Assembly (NCBI RefSeq): GCF_000816845.1
Contig: NZ_CP006877.1
Span: forward strand, 377,501-441,500
DNA from: Rhizobium gallicum bv. gallicum R602sp
GTDB taxonomy: Bacteria; Pseudomonadota; Alphaproteobacteria; Rhizobiales; Rhizobiaceae
Length of the DNA: 64,000 nucleotides
Direction: 5' to 3'
Shown: one piece after another, positions 1-9,463 of the stretch
How positions within the stretch are numbered: the first letter of the stretch is position 1
How the letters are laid out: each line of letters opens with the position of its first letter
Position numbers and translations under genes: made by a program
The notes under the pieces: generated by a model
What the model was told of the DNA's origin: nothing
The model's input: only the letters and a program-made list of their open reading frames with translations
The model's database searches: none

Positions 1-62
1 CACCAGGCGTGCTCGCCGGAAAAGGCGGGCGATAGGCCAAGCAGCCCGTCCTTAACTGTCAT
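1..62 (-). CDS. Start of an unidentified gene, cut by the window edge
   Basis: An ATG on the minus strand is preceded by a good GGGAG ribosome binding site and opens a frame of 20 codons before the window ends (MTVKDGLLGLSPAFSGEHAW). It starts 28 bases after the stop of the TonB receptor and runs the same way, so it is probably in the same iron-uptake transcript. A ferric-siderophore reductase of the FhuF type would suit the position, but too little sequence is visible to name it. Confidence 0.45.
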   Translation of the reverse strand, partial: MTVKDGLLGLSPAFSGEHAW

Positions 63-90
63 CTCCCGATGCGAGGCACTGGCCATCGGC

Positions 91-2277
91 CTACCAAGTG
101 TAGCGCAGGGTGCCGATCACCGAGCGGCCCTGGTCGCGGTAGCAGAAGCCTGCCGAGCAGACGGGCTCGCGGCGATCGAGTAAATTGGTGGCGTTCACCT
201 GCAGGCTCAGACCGTCGTACTTCTTGTCGAGTGCAGCAAAGTCGTAGCTGACTGCTGCATCGAAAAGCACGCGGGCGCCGTTTTCCGTCGTGTTTTCGTC
301 ATTGCCGTAGCTCTTGCCGATGTAGCGGGCGCCGAAGCCGAAGCCCATTCCATAGACGGGGCTGCTTTCCTGGAATTTGTAGTTGGCCCAGAGCGATGCC
401 ATATGCTTTGGCACGGAGGAAACATAGTTGCCGACAGTGCCCGTCGGGCCTTCGAGGATCTTGGCGTCCGTAAAGGTATAGGACGCGACCAGCGACAGGC
501 CGTTGTCGAGGCTCGTGTTGGCCTCGATCTCGAGGCCACGGGAACGAATCTTGCCCCGCTGGACCTGAATGTTTTCTGGGCCGCTCGGCAGATTCACAAC
601 CTCGTAGTAAAGGCTGTTTTTCTGATCGATATTGAACAGGGCGGCAGAAAGCATCGTATTGCTGTCCGGCAATAGGTATTTGACGCCAATTTCTTCCTGT
701 TCACTCTCGGTCGGTTTGAACGGGGCGTTGGTCTCCCTGTTGATACCGGCATTCGGCGCAAAAGCGGTCGAGTAGCTGACATAGGGCACGAGGCCGAAGT
801 CGGTCTCGTAGCTCAGACCGATTCGCCCGGAAAATTCGTTGTCCTTTTGAGAGACGGTGTCCACGGTGTCGGCAACGAGATCGGTATTTTCCGTATCAGT
901 CCAAACCCAGTCGTAGCGCCCGCCGAGCGTCAGCAGCCAGGCGTCATAGCGCATCTGGTCCTGCAGGTAGGTGCCGGCCTGCCACTGGTCCTGAACGGTG
1001 CGGGTCTGGAAGTCGATGTGCGGGACTGAAGCGCCTGCGTTCGGATTGTTGGTATCAAGCGGCGGCGAGACGCCGCGGCCGTCGAGCGAACGCCAACGAA
1101 GCCGGGTCAAGTCGAGGCCGGCAAGCAGCGTATGGTCGATATCTCCCGTCTCGAATTTCGCCTCGAGCTGGTTGTCGATAACAAAGGCCGTCAGGCGTTC
1201 GTCAAACGTGCCGGCGCTGCGATCCAAAAGTGTTGGATCGACCGCATTCGGTGCGTAGGCAAAGGCCCAATCGGTGTCGATGTTCAATGTCGAGAAGCGT
1301 GCATTCTGGCGGAAGACGAAGGTGTCGTTGAGCCTGTGTTCGAACTCATAGCCGATGCGGCCCTGGTTCTGAACAGAATCGTTGAATGCAGGGTTACCCG
1401 CGAAGTAGTCCGTTACTTCGCCGGTGACCGGGTCGTTGTAATAAGCGGCCGTGCCACCCGTCTTCGTGCGCGAATATTCGCCGAGGATGGTAAGCTTCGT
1501 GTCCTCGTCCGGCTTCCATGTGAAAGCCGGCGCGATATAGACGCGGTCATCCGGAACGCTGATCTGCTCGGTATTGGCGTCACGATAGAGGCCGGTGAGG
1601 CGATAATAGAAGGGATCGCGGTCGTTGACAGGGCCGGAGAAATCAAACTGGCTCTGGTAGCGCTGCTGCGTGCCGTATTGCAACTGGAGTTCATGATAGG
1701 GGTCCTCCGTCGGGCGCTTGGTGATCAGGTTGTAGAGACCACCGGCGCCGGAGGCGCCATAGAGAGCCGACGAGGGGCCGCGCAGGATCGAAACACCCTC
1801 AAGGCCGTAGGGTTCGGTCTTGAAGAGGGAAGAGCCTGCGCCGGGTTGGCGCAGGTTGTCGCGAAAAACGCCCGTATAGGTGACGTCGAAGCCGCGCACC
1901 GTGAAGCTGTCGAAGCGTGGGTCGAAACCATAAGCACCCACGCGCGTGCCTGGCGTGTAGGCGATCGTATCGAGCAGCGTTTGGGGGTTGCGATCCTTGA
2001 GTTGCTGTTCCGTCACGGACGAGATCGACTGCGGCGTCTCGATGAAAGGCGTGTCGGTCTTTGCGCCGGTGGCGCTGCTCTTGCCGACATAGCCGTCCGC
2101 CTGGATGACACCGCCGCTTCCGCCCTTGACGACGATCTCCTGCAGCACAGTCGCGCCATCGTCGGGCTGGTTTTCGGTGACGGTATCCTGCGCAGCGGCG
2201 GGAAGGAAAAGATGGGCCATGGCGGCGCCCGTCAATGCGGCTGCCCGCAGCGATCTGGCAAAAACGTGTACTTTCAT
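91..2277 (-). CDS. TonB-dependent siderophore receptor
   Basis: Outer-membrane beta-barrel receptor that imports a ferric siderophore using TonB-ExbBD energy. The chosen start (MKVHVFARSL) gives 728 residues with a signal peptide ending near AAAQD. A TonB-box-like QEIVVKG follows, then a plug domain (TPFIETPQSISSV ... LDTIAYTPGTRVG ... VRGFD) and a barrel ending in an aromatic residue (TLRYTW), as barrel proteins do. An in-frame ATG 10 codons upstream exists but has no ribosome binding site and lies almost against the IRO palindrome. The overall pattern is that of the FhuA/FoxA/FpvA siderophore-receptor group; the ligand cannot be read from sequence. Iron control by RirA is likely from the upstream box. 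Confidence 0.9.
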   Translation of the reverse strand: MKVHVFARSLRAAALTGAAMAHLFLPAAAQDTVTENQPDDGATVLQEIVVKGGSGGVIQADGYVGKSSATGAKTDTPFIETPQSISSVTEQQLKDRNPQTLLDTIAYTPGTRVGAYGFDPRFDSFTVRGFDVTYTGVFRDNLRQPGAGSSLFKTEPYGLEGVSILRGPSSALYGASGAGGLYNLITKRPTEDPYHELQLQYGTQQRYQSQFDFSGPVNDRDPFYYRLTGLYRDANTEQISVPDDRVYIAPAFTWKPDEDTKLTILGEYSRTKTGGTAAYYNDPVTGEVTDYFAGNPAFNDSVQNQGRIGYEFEHRLNDTFVFRQNARFSTLNIDTDWAFAYAPNAVDPTLLDRSAGTFDERLTAFVIDNQLEAKFETGDIDHTLLAGLDLTRLRWRSLDGRGVSPPLDTNNPNAGASVPHIDFQTRTVQDQWQAGTYLQDQMRYDAWLLTLGGRYDWVWTDTENTDLVADTVDTVSQKDNEFSGRIGLSYETDFGLVPYVSYSTAFAPNAGINRETNAPFKPTESEQEEIGVKYLLPDSNTMLSAALFNIDQKNSLYYEVVNLPSGPENIQVQRGKIRSRGLEIEANTSLDNGLSLVASYTFTDAKILEGPTGTVGNYVSSVPKHMASLWANYKFQESSPVYGMGFGFGARYIGKSYGNDENTTENGARVLFDAAVSYDFAALDKKYDGLSLQVNATNLLDRREPVCSAGFCYRDQGRSVIGTLRYTW

Positions 2278-2314
2278 CAGCTTACAACTCTCGGCGGTCG
2301 ACATCAATTATTCA

Positions 2315-2329
2315 TGAGTGTAATAGTCA
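2315..2329 (-). promoter_or_regulatory. IRO-box-like palindrome (RirA operator candidate)
   Basis: The sequence TGAGTGTAATAGTCA matches the TGA-N9-TCA core known for the rhizobial iron-responsive operator bound by RirA. The symmetry extends outward to TTATT on one side and AATAA on the other. It lies 38 bases upstream of the receptor start. Repression by RirA under iron sufficiency is inferred from the motif and the gene it precedes. Confidence 0.65.
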
Positions 2330-2407
2330 ACAATAAGCCGGATGAAAACCTTTTTATGAGTAGTTCTCTCCACTTTTTTGGGGAAGAGCGGAGCGACCGC
2401 GAGCTCG

Positions 2408-3292
2408 TCAGCTCTTTACTTCCGAAAGCAGCCAACGCCGGAAGGCCGCGACGGCCGGGCGTTCGAGTGCGGCGCCCGGATAGACGAGATGAAAGGCGAG
2501 GCGGCTCGCAACACCGAGCGGGAAGGGAGCGACCACAGCGCCTTCGGCGAGTTCCTTCTTTAGAAATGACCGCCGCATCAATGCAAAACCGAGACCAGCC
2601 TTCATAGCTTCGTAGGCGCCATTGCCATGCATGAAGATCGGGCCGCGCGAGGCGTCGACCTTCGTCGCCCCTGCTGCCTCCAGCCAGAGCTTCCAGTCGT
2701 GCCGGTAAACATCATGGATCAACTGGAAGCCGGCGAGCGTGTCTGGAGAGGGATGGTCTCCAAGCTGCGCTGCCAGCCGCGGGGTGCAGACCGGCACCAG
2801 CTCATCATCCACGAGCCGCTCGCTGACAAGGCCGTCATAGCCGCCCAGCCCGTGGCGTATGGCCAGATCGATGCCGTCGCGTTTAAAGTCGAGCACGCGA
2901 TGCGAGGCACTGATGCGCACGTCGATCTCCGGATGGATCTCCTCGAAACGCGCGAGCCGCGGAACCAGCCAATAGGTCGCGAAGCCTGCCGTGCAGGTGA
3001 CGTTCAGTACCGAGCCGCGTGCCCGCGCTGCAATCGCGGCCGTCGCCTCTCTCATCAGCCGGAAGGCGGTCTGCAGCGTGGCGAAGTAATCAGCGCCCTC
3101 GACTGTAAGGGCGAGCGCCCGCGTTTTCCGCTCAAAAAGCCGTACGCCGAGTTGGGCTTCCAGATCGCGGATCTGCAGGCTCACGGCGCCGGGCGTCACA
3201 TGCAGCTCCTTGGCGGCCAGCGTCATGCTCAAATGCCGTGCGGCAGCTTCGAAAGCCCGCAGGGCCGAAAGGGATGGCAGAAATTCGCTCAT
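2408..3292 (-). CDS. LysR-family transcriptional regulator
   Basis: 294 residues, the usual LysR length. The N-terminal winged helix-turn-helix is clear (LSALRAFEAAARHLSMTLAAKELHVTPGAVS split over residues 8-38, then LGVRLFERKTRALALT). A periplasmic-binding-like co-inducer domain follows from about residue 92. The sequence style (SALRAFEAAARH) is that of the GcvA-like subgroup. It is transcribed away from the DMT transporter at 3504, the classic arrangement for a LysR protein controlling its divergent neighbour. The effector is unknown. Confidence 0.88.
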   Translation of the reverse strand: MSEFLPSLSALRAFEAAARHLSMTLAAKELHVTPGAVSLQIRDLEAQLGVRLFERKTRALALTVEGADYFATLQTAFRLMREATAAIAARARGSVLNVTCTAGFATYWLVPRLARFEEIHPEIDVRISASHRVLDFKRDGIDLAIRHGLGGYDGLVSERLVDDELVPVCTPRLAAQLGDHPSPDTLAGFQLIHDVYRHDWKLWLEAAGATKVDASRGPIFMHGNGAYEAMKAGLGFALMRRSFLKKELAEGAVVAPFPLGVASRLAFHLVYPGAALERPAVAAFRRWLLSEVKS

Positions 3293-3391
3293 GATTTAGT
3301 TCAGCTAAAGCATATGCCGAGAAAGACTCGTTTGCCGGAATGGAATTATAGAAATAATATCAGAATGAAAGCGAGCATTAAACAAAATCGT

Positions 3392-3406
3392 GATGAGATA
3401 TTCATC
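3392..3406. promoter_or_regulatory. Palindrome in the LysR/DMT divergent region
   Basis: GATGA-N5-TCATC is a dyad in the 211-base divergent spacer, which is also locally AT-rich (3340-3400). Its size and place suit a LysR-type operator. No binding evidence is available. Confidence 0.35.
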
Positions 3407-3503
3407 GAGCACAAATCGTAGCTGGCAGAAACTGGTGCGCAAGAAACGGGTGGCGAAATCATCCGCCGTATCGTAAGCCCGCGAACAACGAAGGGAGACA
3501 GAC

Positions 3504-4418
3504 ATGCAGAAACAAATGGGCTTGGCCGAATGGAGTATGCTGTTGGTCCTGTCCCTCCTTTGGGGCGGCTCCTTCCTCTTCAACGGTATTCTAGTCAAGG
3601 CACTGCCGCCATTTACGATCGTCACGGGCCGCGTGCTGCTGGCGGCGCTCGCGCTCAATATCATCGTGCGGCTCATGGGTCATACGATGCCGCGCGACGG
3701 CAGGAGCTGGGTCGCCTTCTTCGGAATGGGTGTGCTGAACAATATGATCCCCTTCTGCCTCATCGTCTGGGGCCAGACTCACATTGCAAGCGGCCTTGCC
3801 TCGATCCTGAATGCCACAACGCCGCTCTTTACGGTCGTTGTTGCCCATATCCTGACCACCGACGAGAAGATGAGCGGTCATCGCCTGATCGGTGTGCTCA
3901 TCGGCTTTGCCGGCGTGGCTTATATGATCGGCTTCGATGTGCTTCACGATCTCGGCTCGAATATCCTGGCGCAGCTCGCGGTCCTCGGAGCTGCGATCTC
4001 CTATTCCTTCGCCGGCATCTGGGGCCGCCGTTTCCGGGCGATGAGCATGCCGCCGCTGCTGCCAGCCGCAGGCCAGGTCACGGCCTCCACCATCTTGATG
4101 CTGCCGATTGCGCTGATTGTTGACCGTCCATGGGCATTGCCCGCTCCTGGTATCGAAACCTGGCTGGCGCTGCTCGGCCTCGCACTTCTTTCGACCGCCA
4201 TCGCCTATGTGCTTTTCTTCCGGGTTCTCGCAACGGCGGGCGCGACGAACCTGGCGCTGGTGACCTTCCTCATTCCCGTCAGCGCCATTCTGTTGGGTAC
4301 GATCATCCTTGGCGAGCAGTTGCAGGCAAAACACCTGATCGGCATGGCGACGATCGCGGTCGGCCTTGCGGCGATCGACGGGCGGTTGATGTCGCTTAGG
4401 AAAAGCCGGGCAGCCTGA
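3504..4418 (+). CDS. DMT-superfamily (EamA) transporter
   Basis: 304 residues made of two EamA repeats of about five membrane helices each, the normal architecture of drug/metabolite transporters. Visible hallmarks are the first helix LLWGGSFLF, the proline-rich second segment, and the second repeat beginning near ILAQLAVLGAAISYSFAGIWGRR. The start has a clear AGGGAG ribosome binding site (cgaagggagacagacATG). It is probably an inner-membrane exporter of amino acids or related metabolites, controlled by the divergent LysR protein. The stop lies 3 bases from the convergent hemW stop. Confidence 0.88.
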   Translation: MQKQMGLAEWSMLLVLSLLWGGSFLFNGILVKALPPFTIVTGRVLLAALALNIIVRLMGHTMPRDGRSWVAFFGMGVLNNMIPFCLIVWGQTHIASGLASILNATTPLFTVVVAHILTTDEKMSGHRLIGVLIGFAGVAYMIGFDVLHDLGSNILAQLAVLGAAISYSFAGIWGRRFRAMSMPPLLPAAGQVTASTILMLPIALIVDRPWALPAPGIETWLALLGLALLSTAIAYVLFFRVLATAGATNLALVTFLIPVSAILLGTIILGEQLQAKHLIGMATIAVGLAAIDGRLMSLRKSRAA

Positions 4419-4421
4419 GGC

Positions 4422-5624
4422 TCAGCAGGCGAGATCGGCGACGACCGAATCGAGGATCAGCATGCCCGAGGGCGTGCAGCGAAGGCGGGAATTGCCGATC
4501 CGCTCGATGAAGCCGTGCTCCAGCAGAAATTCTTCACGCTTCGGATCCGGATCCCGGCCGGAAAGCTGCTGCCAGCGGGCAAGATCGACGCCTTCCTTCA
4601 GCCGCAGCCCCATGAGGAGCAATTCGTCCGCCTGCTCGTCATAGCCGAGCCGTTCCTGCTCCACAATGCCATGCCCGTCGCGCTCGACAAGCTCGAGCCA
4701 GGTCTCCGGCTTGCGCTCGGTCGCGGTTGCGATCTTCTCAGGCCCTCGCGTCAGGCGGCCGTGTGCGCCGGGGCCGATCCCGGCATAGTCGCCGTAGCGC
4801 CAGTAGGTGAGGTTATGGCGGCTCTCGGCGCCGGGCCGGGCATGGTTGGAAACCTCATAGGCCGGCATGCCCTCACGCGCCATGATCTCCTGAGTCGCCT
4901 CGTAGAGGATCGCCGATTGGTCGCCATCCGGCACGATCAGTTTTCCGGCCTTGTGCAGGCCGTAGAACGGCGTGCCCTCCTCGATCGTCAGCTGGTAGAG
5001 CGAAAGGTGATCGACCGCATATGAGATCGCTTCCTTCAGCTCCTTCTCCCATTCCCCGACGGTCTGGCCGGGGCGGGCATAGATCAGGTCGAAAGACATG
5101 CGCGGGAAGATGTCGCGCGCCAGCTTGATGGCTTTCAGTGCATCGGCCACGTCATGCAGGCGGCCGAGGAATCTCAGATCCCGGTCATTCAGCGCCTGAA
5201 CGCCGAGCGACACGCGATTGACGCCTGCGGCGCGATAGCCGCGGAAGCGCTCGGCCTCCACGCTCGAAGGATTGGCCTCCATCGTGATCTCGATGCCGTT
5301 CGGCACATGCCAGTGCTTGGATATACCGTCGAGAATGGCCGAAACCGTTGCTGGATGCATGAGCGACGGCGTGCCGCCGCCAAGGAAAATGCTCGTCACC
5401 GTCTTCGGTCCGCTCATCCGGCGAACGGCAGCCATCTCCTTCAGGAACGCAGCGGCGAACCGCTCCTGGTCGACCGGCTGATGACGGACATGGCTGTTGA
5501 AGTCGCAATAGGGGCACTTCGCCGCGCAGAAGGGCCAATGCACATAGACGCCGAAACCGGGCTCGCCGGTATCGGGCAGAAGCATCGCATCGCGCGTCAA
5601 GCTTGGTGTATCGAGAATCTCCAC
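4422..5624 (-). CDS. hemW: HemW-like radical SAM heme chaperone (coproporphyrinogen oxidase-like)
   Basis: 400 residues. The radical SAM cluster motif CAAKCPYCDF (Cys 33, 37, 40) ends in F rather than the extra Cys of true HemN, the usual mark of HemW. GGGTPS and the HemN C-terminal domain are also present. HemW binds and transfers heme; many databases still label it an oxygen-independent coproporphyrinogen III oxidase. The start is a GTG 9 bases after the rdgB stop, with AGGG upstream; an internal ATG at codon 14 is a less likely alternative. Last gene of the rph-VOC-rdgB-hemW operon. Confidence 0.88.
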   Translation of the reverse strand: MEILDTPSLTRDAMLLPDTGEPGFGVYVHWPFCAAKCPYCDFNSHVRHQPVDQERFAAAFLKEMAAVRRMSGPKTVTSIFLGGGTPSLMHPATVSAILDGISKHWHVPNGIEITMEANPSSVEAERFRGYRAAGVNRVSLGVQALNDRDLRFLGRLHDVADALKAIKLARDIFPRMSFDLIYARPGQTVGEWEKELKEAISYAVDHLSLYQLTIEEGTPFYGLHKAGKLIVPDGDQSAILYEATQEIMAREGMPAYEVSNHARPGAESRHNLTYWRYGDYAGIGPGAHGRLTRGPEKIATATERKPETWLELVERDGHGIVEQERLGYDEQADELLLMGLRLKEGVDLARWQQLSGRDPDPKREEFLLEHGFIERIGNSRLRCTPSGMLILDSVVADLAC

Positions 5625-5633
5625 GAACCGACC

Positions 5634-6278
5634 CTACGCTTCCAGGCAGGTTTCGACAAAGCGTTTGAATGCGCGCGCCCGATGCGACAGGGCTTGCGGC
5701 TTGCCAATGTTCCAGCCGTGCTTTTCCTCGGCACTCATCTCGCCGAAGGTGATGTCGTAACCTTCCGGTTGGAAGACCGGATCGTAACCGAAACCCTGGG
5801 TGCCGCGCGGCGGCCAGACGACGGTACCTTCCACCTCGCCGCGAAAAAGCTCCGTATGCCCGTCTGGCCAGGCGAGGCAGAGCACGCTGACGAAGCGCGC
5901 GCGCCGTTGTTCCGGCTTGGTGGCTCCGGCTTTGTCCAGCGCCTGTTGCACCTTTTCCATCCCGATCGCAAAGTCGCGCGTGCCGTCTGCGGTCTCGGCC
6001 CAGTTGGCCGTATAGACACCCGGATCGCCACCGAGCGCATCGATCACCAATCCCGAATCGTCGGAAAGCGCCGGCATCCCTGCTGCTTTGGCAGAGGCGA
6101 GAGCCTTGATCGTCGCGTTTTCCTCGAAGGTTGTGCCCGTTTCGTCAGGCTCGATGAAGTTGAGGTCCGCTGCCGATTTGGCGGTAAAGCCGAGCGGTCC
6201 GATCAGTTCCTGGATCTCGCGGATCTTGCCGGCGTTGTGGCTGGCGACGACGATCGTCTTCGTTTCAAGCGTGCGCAT
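5634..6278 (-). CDS. rdgB: Non-canonical purine NTP pyrophosphatase (RdgB/HAM1)
   Basis: Hydrolyses ITP, dITP and XTP to monophosphates, cleaning the nucleotide pool. 214 residues, slightly longer than E. coli RdgB. The substrate-binding SHNAGK is at residues 13-18 and the catalytic DDSGL at 73-77, followed by GVYTANWA. Ribosome binding site AGGA lies before the ATG. Same operon as rph, the VOC gene and hemW, a common alphaproteobacterial order. Confidence 0.93.
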   Translation of the reverse strand: MRTLETKTIVVASHNAGKIREIQELIGPLGFTAKSAADLNFIEPDETGTTFEENATIKALASAKAAGMPALSDDSGLVIDALGGDPGVYTANWAETADGTRDFAIGMEKVQQALDKAGATKPEQRRARFVSVLCLAWPDGHTELFRGEVEGTVVWPPRGTQGFGYDPVFQPEGYDITFGEMSAEEKHGWNIGKPQALSHRARAFKRFVETCLEA

Positions 6279-6286
6279 GGTCGGTC

Positions 6287-6703
6287 CTATTCAATGCCCC
6301 AGATTCTGGCTTCGGCGCATTCGAGGCTGTTTCCCGCGGGATCGCGGAAATAGATCGAGCGGCCGCCGTTCGGCCAGTGGACTTCGGATTCGATTTCGAT
6401 GCCCGCGGCTTTGAGCTTCACCGCCATGGCATCGATGTTCTTACCAGACACCCGGAAACATGCGTGGCCCTGACCTTTCGTGCCGTGGGGCGGTACCTGC
6501 AGGGCATCGGCCGCTGGCGGTTTCACCGTTTCATCGGGGTTGAAGATCAACAGCACGCCTTGCCCGCAGCGGAAGAATACATGCCGGTTTGCGGCGCGCG
6601 TGATCTTGGCAAGGCCGAGCACGCCTTCGTAGAAGGCCTCGGCCTTGTCGAGATCCTTCGCATAAAGCGCGGTCTCCAGCATGCCTTCCAGCAGGGCAGT
6701 CAT
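6287..6703 (-). CDS. VOC-family (glyoxalase/bleomycin-resistance fold) protein
   Basis: 138 residues, a single vicinal-oxygen-chelate unit with two beta-alpha-beta-beta-beta modules ([21 protein letters not shown] ... GHACFRV ... [13 protein letters not shown] is the family ending). Its ATG overlaps the rph stop (ATGA), so it is translationally coupled inside the rph-rdgB-hemW operon. Substrate unknown; VOC proteins include dioxygenases, lyases and resistance proteins, and sequence alone does not separate them. Confidence 0.8.
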   Translation of the reverse strand: MTALLEGMLETALYAKDLDKAEAFYEGVLGLAKITRAANRHVFFRCGQGVLLIFNPDETVKPPAADALQVPPHGTKGQGHACFRVSGKNIDAMAVKLKAAGIEIESEVHWPNGGRSIYFRDPAGNSLECAEARIWGIE

Positions 6704-7419
6704 CCGGCGATGGCCTGTTTCTGCATGTCGACGAGCTCCACGATGCCGGTTTTCGCCAGTGTCATCAGCGCCGCAAATTCCCCGTCCGTGAACGGCGTGC
6801 CTTCGGCGGTTCCCTGAATTTCAACGATGCCGCCGGCACCCGTCATGACGAAATTCGCATCGGTTTCGGCCGAGGAATCTTCGAGATAATCGAGGTCGAT
6901 CACCGGCTGGCTGGCGAAGATGCCGCAGGAAATCGCAGCGACATGATCCTTGAGCACGCGCTCGACCTTGATCATGTTGCGGGTTTCCATCCACTTCAGG
7001 CAGTCGTAGAGCGCAATCCAGGCTCCCGTAATGGAGGCCGTGCGCGTACCGCCGTCAGCCTGAATGACGTCGCAGTCGAGCGTGATCTGGCGCTCGCCCA
7101 GTTCCTTGAGATCGACGACGGCACGAAGGGAGCGGCCGATCAGGCGCTGGATTTCCTGTGTGCGCCCGCCCTGCTTGCCGGCCGCGGCCTCGCGTTTCAT
7201 GCGCTCGCCGGTTGCCCGCGGCAGCATGCCATATTCGGCCGTGACCCAGCCCTTTCCAGTATTGCGCAGCCAAGGTGGCGTCTTGTCTTCCAGGCTTGCG
7301 GTACAGAGCACATGCGTATCGCCGAATTTGACGAGGCAGGAACCTTCCGCATGCTTTGAAAAATTGCGCTCGAAAGTGACTTTGCGCATCTGGTCGGTTT
7401 TTCTGCCTGAAGGCCGCAT
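6700..7419 (-). CDS. rph: Ribonuclease PH
   Basis: Phosphorolytic 3'-5' exoribonuclease that trims tRNA 3' ends. The chosen start [16 protein letters not shown] gives 239 residues, the family norm, and has AGGAG just upstream; the frame stays open a further 19 codons but without support. Visible family segments are the RNase PH opening [29 protein letters not shown] and [10 protein letters not shown]. First gene of the leftward operon with the VOC gene, rdgB and hemW, divergent from hrcA. Confidence 0.95.
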   Translation of the reverse strand: MRPSGRKTDQMRKVTFERNFSKHAEGSCLVKFGDTHVLCTASLEDKTPPWLRNTGKGWVTAEYGMLPRATGERMKREAAAGKQGGRTQEIQRLIGRSLRAVVDLKELGERQITLDCDVIQADGGTRTASITGAWIALYDCLKWMETRNMIKVERVLKDHVAAISCGIFASQPVIDLDYLEDSSAETDANFVMTGAGGIVEIQGTAEGTPFTDGEFAALMTLAKTGIVELVDMQKQAIAG

Positions 7420-7603
7420 TGTGATCTCCTGAAGCACGACGCCGAAAACCGTAAAGCGGTTCTCGCAAAACATCATGCATGCTTGAATGGTGTCGACCGC
7501 TTCTACGATTGGCCGCAGCCATTTGCAAATTCCCTTTTGCTACGAGGGCGAGAACGGCTATATTTTAGGGATCGTCATCAGCAGCGCAGGTCTAAGGAAG
7601 TTC

Positions 7604-8692
7604 ATGGGGTTCAGGTCGACGTCGGTTTCGGATGCCGTTGCTGCGCTGGATGAACGCTCCAAGGAAATCTTCCGCCGCATCGTTGAAGGCTATCTGGAAA
7701 GTGGCGAGCCGCTCGGCTCGCGCAATCTCTCCCGCATCCTGCCCATGTCGCTATCGCCCGCGTCGGTGCGCAACGTGATGAGCGACCTGGAGGAGTTGGG
7801 CCTGATCTACTCGCCGCATGTCAGCGCCGGACGCCTGCCGACGCAGGGCGGCCTTCGCTTCTTCGTCGATGCCTTCATGCAGGTCGGCGACCTTTCCGCC
7901 GAGGACCGTGCGAATATCGACCGCCAGGTCCGCCCCGAAAGCCGCGACAATCCGGTTGAATCGATGATGAACGAGGCAAGCCGGATGCTGTCGGGCATTT
8001 CGCGCGGCGCAGGGCTTGTCATCACCTCAAAGAGCGATCCGGTTCTCAGACACGTCGAATTCATCCGCCTGGAGCCCACCAAGGCGTTGGCAGTGCTCGT
8101 CGGCGATCACGATCAGGTCGAAAACCGCATTATCGAATTGCCGGCAGGTGTTACGTCGTCGCAGCTGACGGAGGCCGCGAATTTCCTCAATGCCCATATG
8201 TCTGGCCAGACATTGCCGGAATTGCGCAAGCAGCTCAGTCGCCTGAAGGAGAACGTCCGCCACGAGCTCGACGCGTTGTCCCGGGATCTCGTCGAGCGCG
8301 GTATCGCGGTGTGGTCTGGCGATGCGGACGAAGGCAAGCCGCCGCAGCTTATTATTCGAGGCCGATCCAATCTGCTCGATGGCCTGGCAGGCGCGGAAGA
8401 CCTCGATCGTCTCCGCATGCTCTTCGACGATCTCGAAAAGAAGGACAGCCTGATCGAGCTGCTGAACCTTGCCGAAACCGGTCCGGGCGTGCGCATCTTC
8501 ATCGGTTCTGAGAACAAGCTCTTTTCGCTTTCCGGCTCCTCGCTGATTGTTGCGCCCTATCGCGACGATGACGACCGCATTGTCGGCGCCGTCGGCGTCA
8601 TCGGCCCGACACGGCTCAATTATTCACGCATTGTGCCGATGGTGGATTACACCGCCCAGCTGATCTCCCGGCTTGCGCGCGGCACGCTGTAA
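7604..8692 (+). CDS. hrcA: Heat-inducible transcription repressor HrcA
   Basis: Repressor of chaperonin genes that binds CIRCE elements and is helped by GroEL. 362 residues from the ATG at [10 protein letters not shown], which has AAGGAAG upstream; the open frame starts 39 codons earlier without support. The N-terminal winged helix ([20 protein letters not shown] ... [18 protein letters not shown] split) and the central GAF-like domain are recognisable. I saw no CIRCE repeat in its own promoter region (7420-7603). Followed after 101 bases by grpE, the common hrcA-grpE order. Confidence 0.95.
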   Translation: MGFRSTSVSDAVAALDERSKEIFRRIVEGYLESGEPLGSRNLSRILPMSLSPASVRNVMSDLEELGLIYSPHVSAGRLPTQGGLRFFVDAFMQVGDLSAEDRANIDRQVRPESRDNPVESMMNEASRMLSGISRGAGLVITSKSDPVLRHVEFIRLEPTKALAVLVGDHDQVENRIIELPAGVTSSQLTEAANFLNAHMSGQTLPELRKQLSRLKENVRHELDALSRDLVERGIAVWSGDADEGKPPQLIIRGRSNLLDGLAGAEDLDRLRMLFDDLEKKDSLIELLNLAETGPGVRIFIGSENKLFSLSGSSLIVAPYRDDDDRIVGAVGVIGPTRLNYSRIVPMVDYTAQLISRLARGTL

Positions 8693-8726
8693 AAAACCCG
8701 GAATTTTTTCTTCTTTGTCACGCAGA

Positions 8727-8755
8727 CTTGATTTTTTGCGGTCAAAGCTCGATAT
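8727..8755 (+). promoter_or_regulatory. Sigma-32-type promoter before grpE
   Basis: CTTGATT (8727-8733), a 14-base spacer, then CTCGATAT (8748-8755) resembles the RpoH pattern CTTGAAA-N13-15-CCCCATNT. It lies 38 bases before the grpE ATG, so the 5' leader would be about 30 bases. Heat induction of grpE fits family knowledge; the site itself is inference. Confidence 0.45.
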
Positions 8756-8793
8756 CGGGCGCATCCCAAGAGAACCCATTACCGGAGACCGTC

Positions 8794-9426
8794 ATGACTG
8801 ACGAAACGACGAAAAACGGATCTGACGCTGCCGCGGCTGAAGCCGCAGACGACGTTGCCGCAAACGTCGAGAACGAAACCACGGTGGAAGCGCCGCGCCA
8901 ACCGGATCCGCTTGAAGTGCTCAAGGCTGAAAATTCCGAGCTGCGCGACCGCTATCTGCGCCTTGCCGCCGAAATGGACAATCTGCGCCGCCGCACGGAG
9001 CGCGACGTGAAGGATGCAAAGTCCTACTCGGTCGCGGGCTTTGCGCGCGATATGCTTGCCGTTTCGGACAATCTGCGCCGCGCGCTCGATGCCATCCCCG
9101 CCGAGGCGAAGGAAGCGGGCGAGACAGGCCTCAACACGTTGATCGAAGGTGTCGAGATGACGGAGCGCTCCATGCTCTCGGCGCTGGAGCGCCACGGCGT
9201 CCGCAAGTTGGATCCGATCGGCCAGAAGTTCGATCCGAACTTCCACCAGGCGATGTTCGAGGTTCCCAATGCCGAAGTGGCGAATAACACGGTCGTCCAG
9301 GTCGTTCAGGCAGGCTTCACGATCGGCGAGCGTGTTCTTCGTCCCGCAATGGTCGGCGTGGCCAAAGGCGGCCCGAAGGCAGCAGATGCAGACCTCAACA
9401 CAGCGTTCACCGAAAAGGACGCCTGA
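8794..9426 (+). CDS. grpE: Nucleotide exchange factor GrpE
   Basis: Cochaperone that releases ADP from DnaK. 210 residues from the ATG at [10 protein letters not shown], preceded by CGGAG. The N-terminus is acidic and alanine-rich, then a long coiled coil ([21 protein letters not shown] split) and the conserved beta-domain with RLDPIGQ-type [18 protein letters not shown] and [16 protein letters not shown]. Follows hrcA and probably has its own heat promoter. Confidence 0.95.
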   Translation: MTDETTKNGSDAAAAEAADDVAANVENETTVEAPRQPDPLEVLKAENSELRDRYLRLAAEMDNLRRRTERDVKDAKSYSVAGFARDMLAVSDNLRRALDAIPAEAKEAGETGLNTLIEGVEMTERSMLSALERHGVRKLDPIGQKFDPNFHQAMFEVPNAEVANNTVVQVVQAGFTIGERVLRPAMVGVAKGGPKAADADLNTAFTEKDA

Positions 9427-9446
9427 TCTTCTTTTCAGGCGCCTTT
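9420..9446 (+). terminator. Intrinsic terminator after grpE
   Basis: CGCCTGA (9420-9426) pairs with TCAGGCG (9435-9441) around an 8-base loop, followed by CCTTTC. The left arm includes the grpE stop codon. The U tract is short, so strength is uncertain. Confidence 0.5.
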
Positions 9447-9463
9447 CATAATCAGTCCGAAAA

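Noticed and set aside
7420..7603. CIRCE element or clear promoter before hrcA
   Set aside because: No TTAGCACTC-N9-GAGTGCTAA-like repeat is present. A TTGCTA-N16-TATATT pair and a CTTGAA near 7489 were too weak to list as sites.
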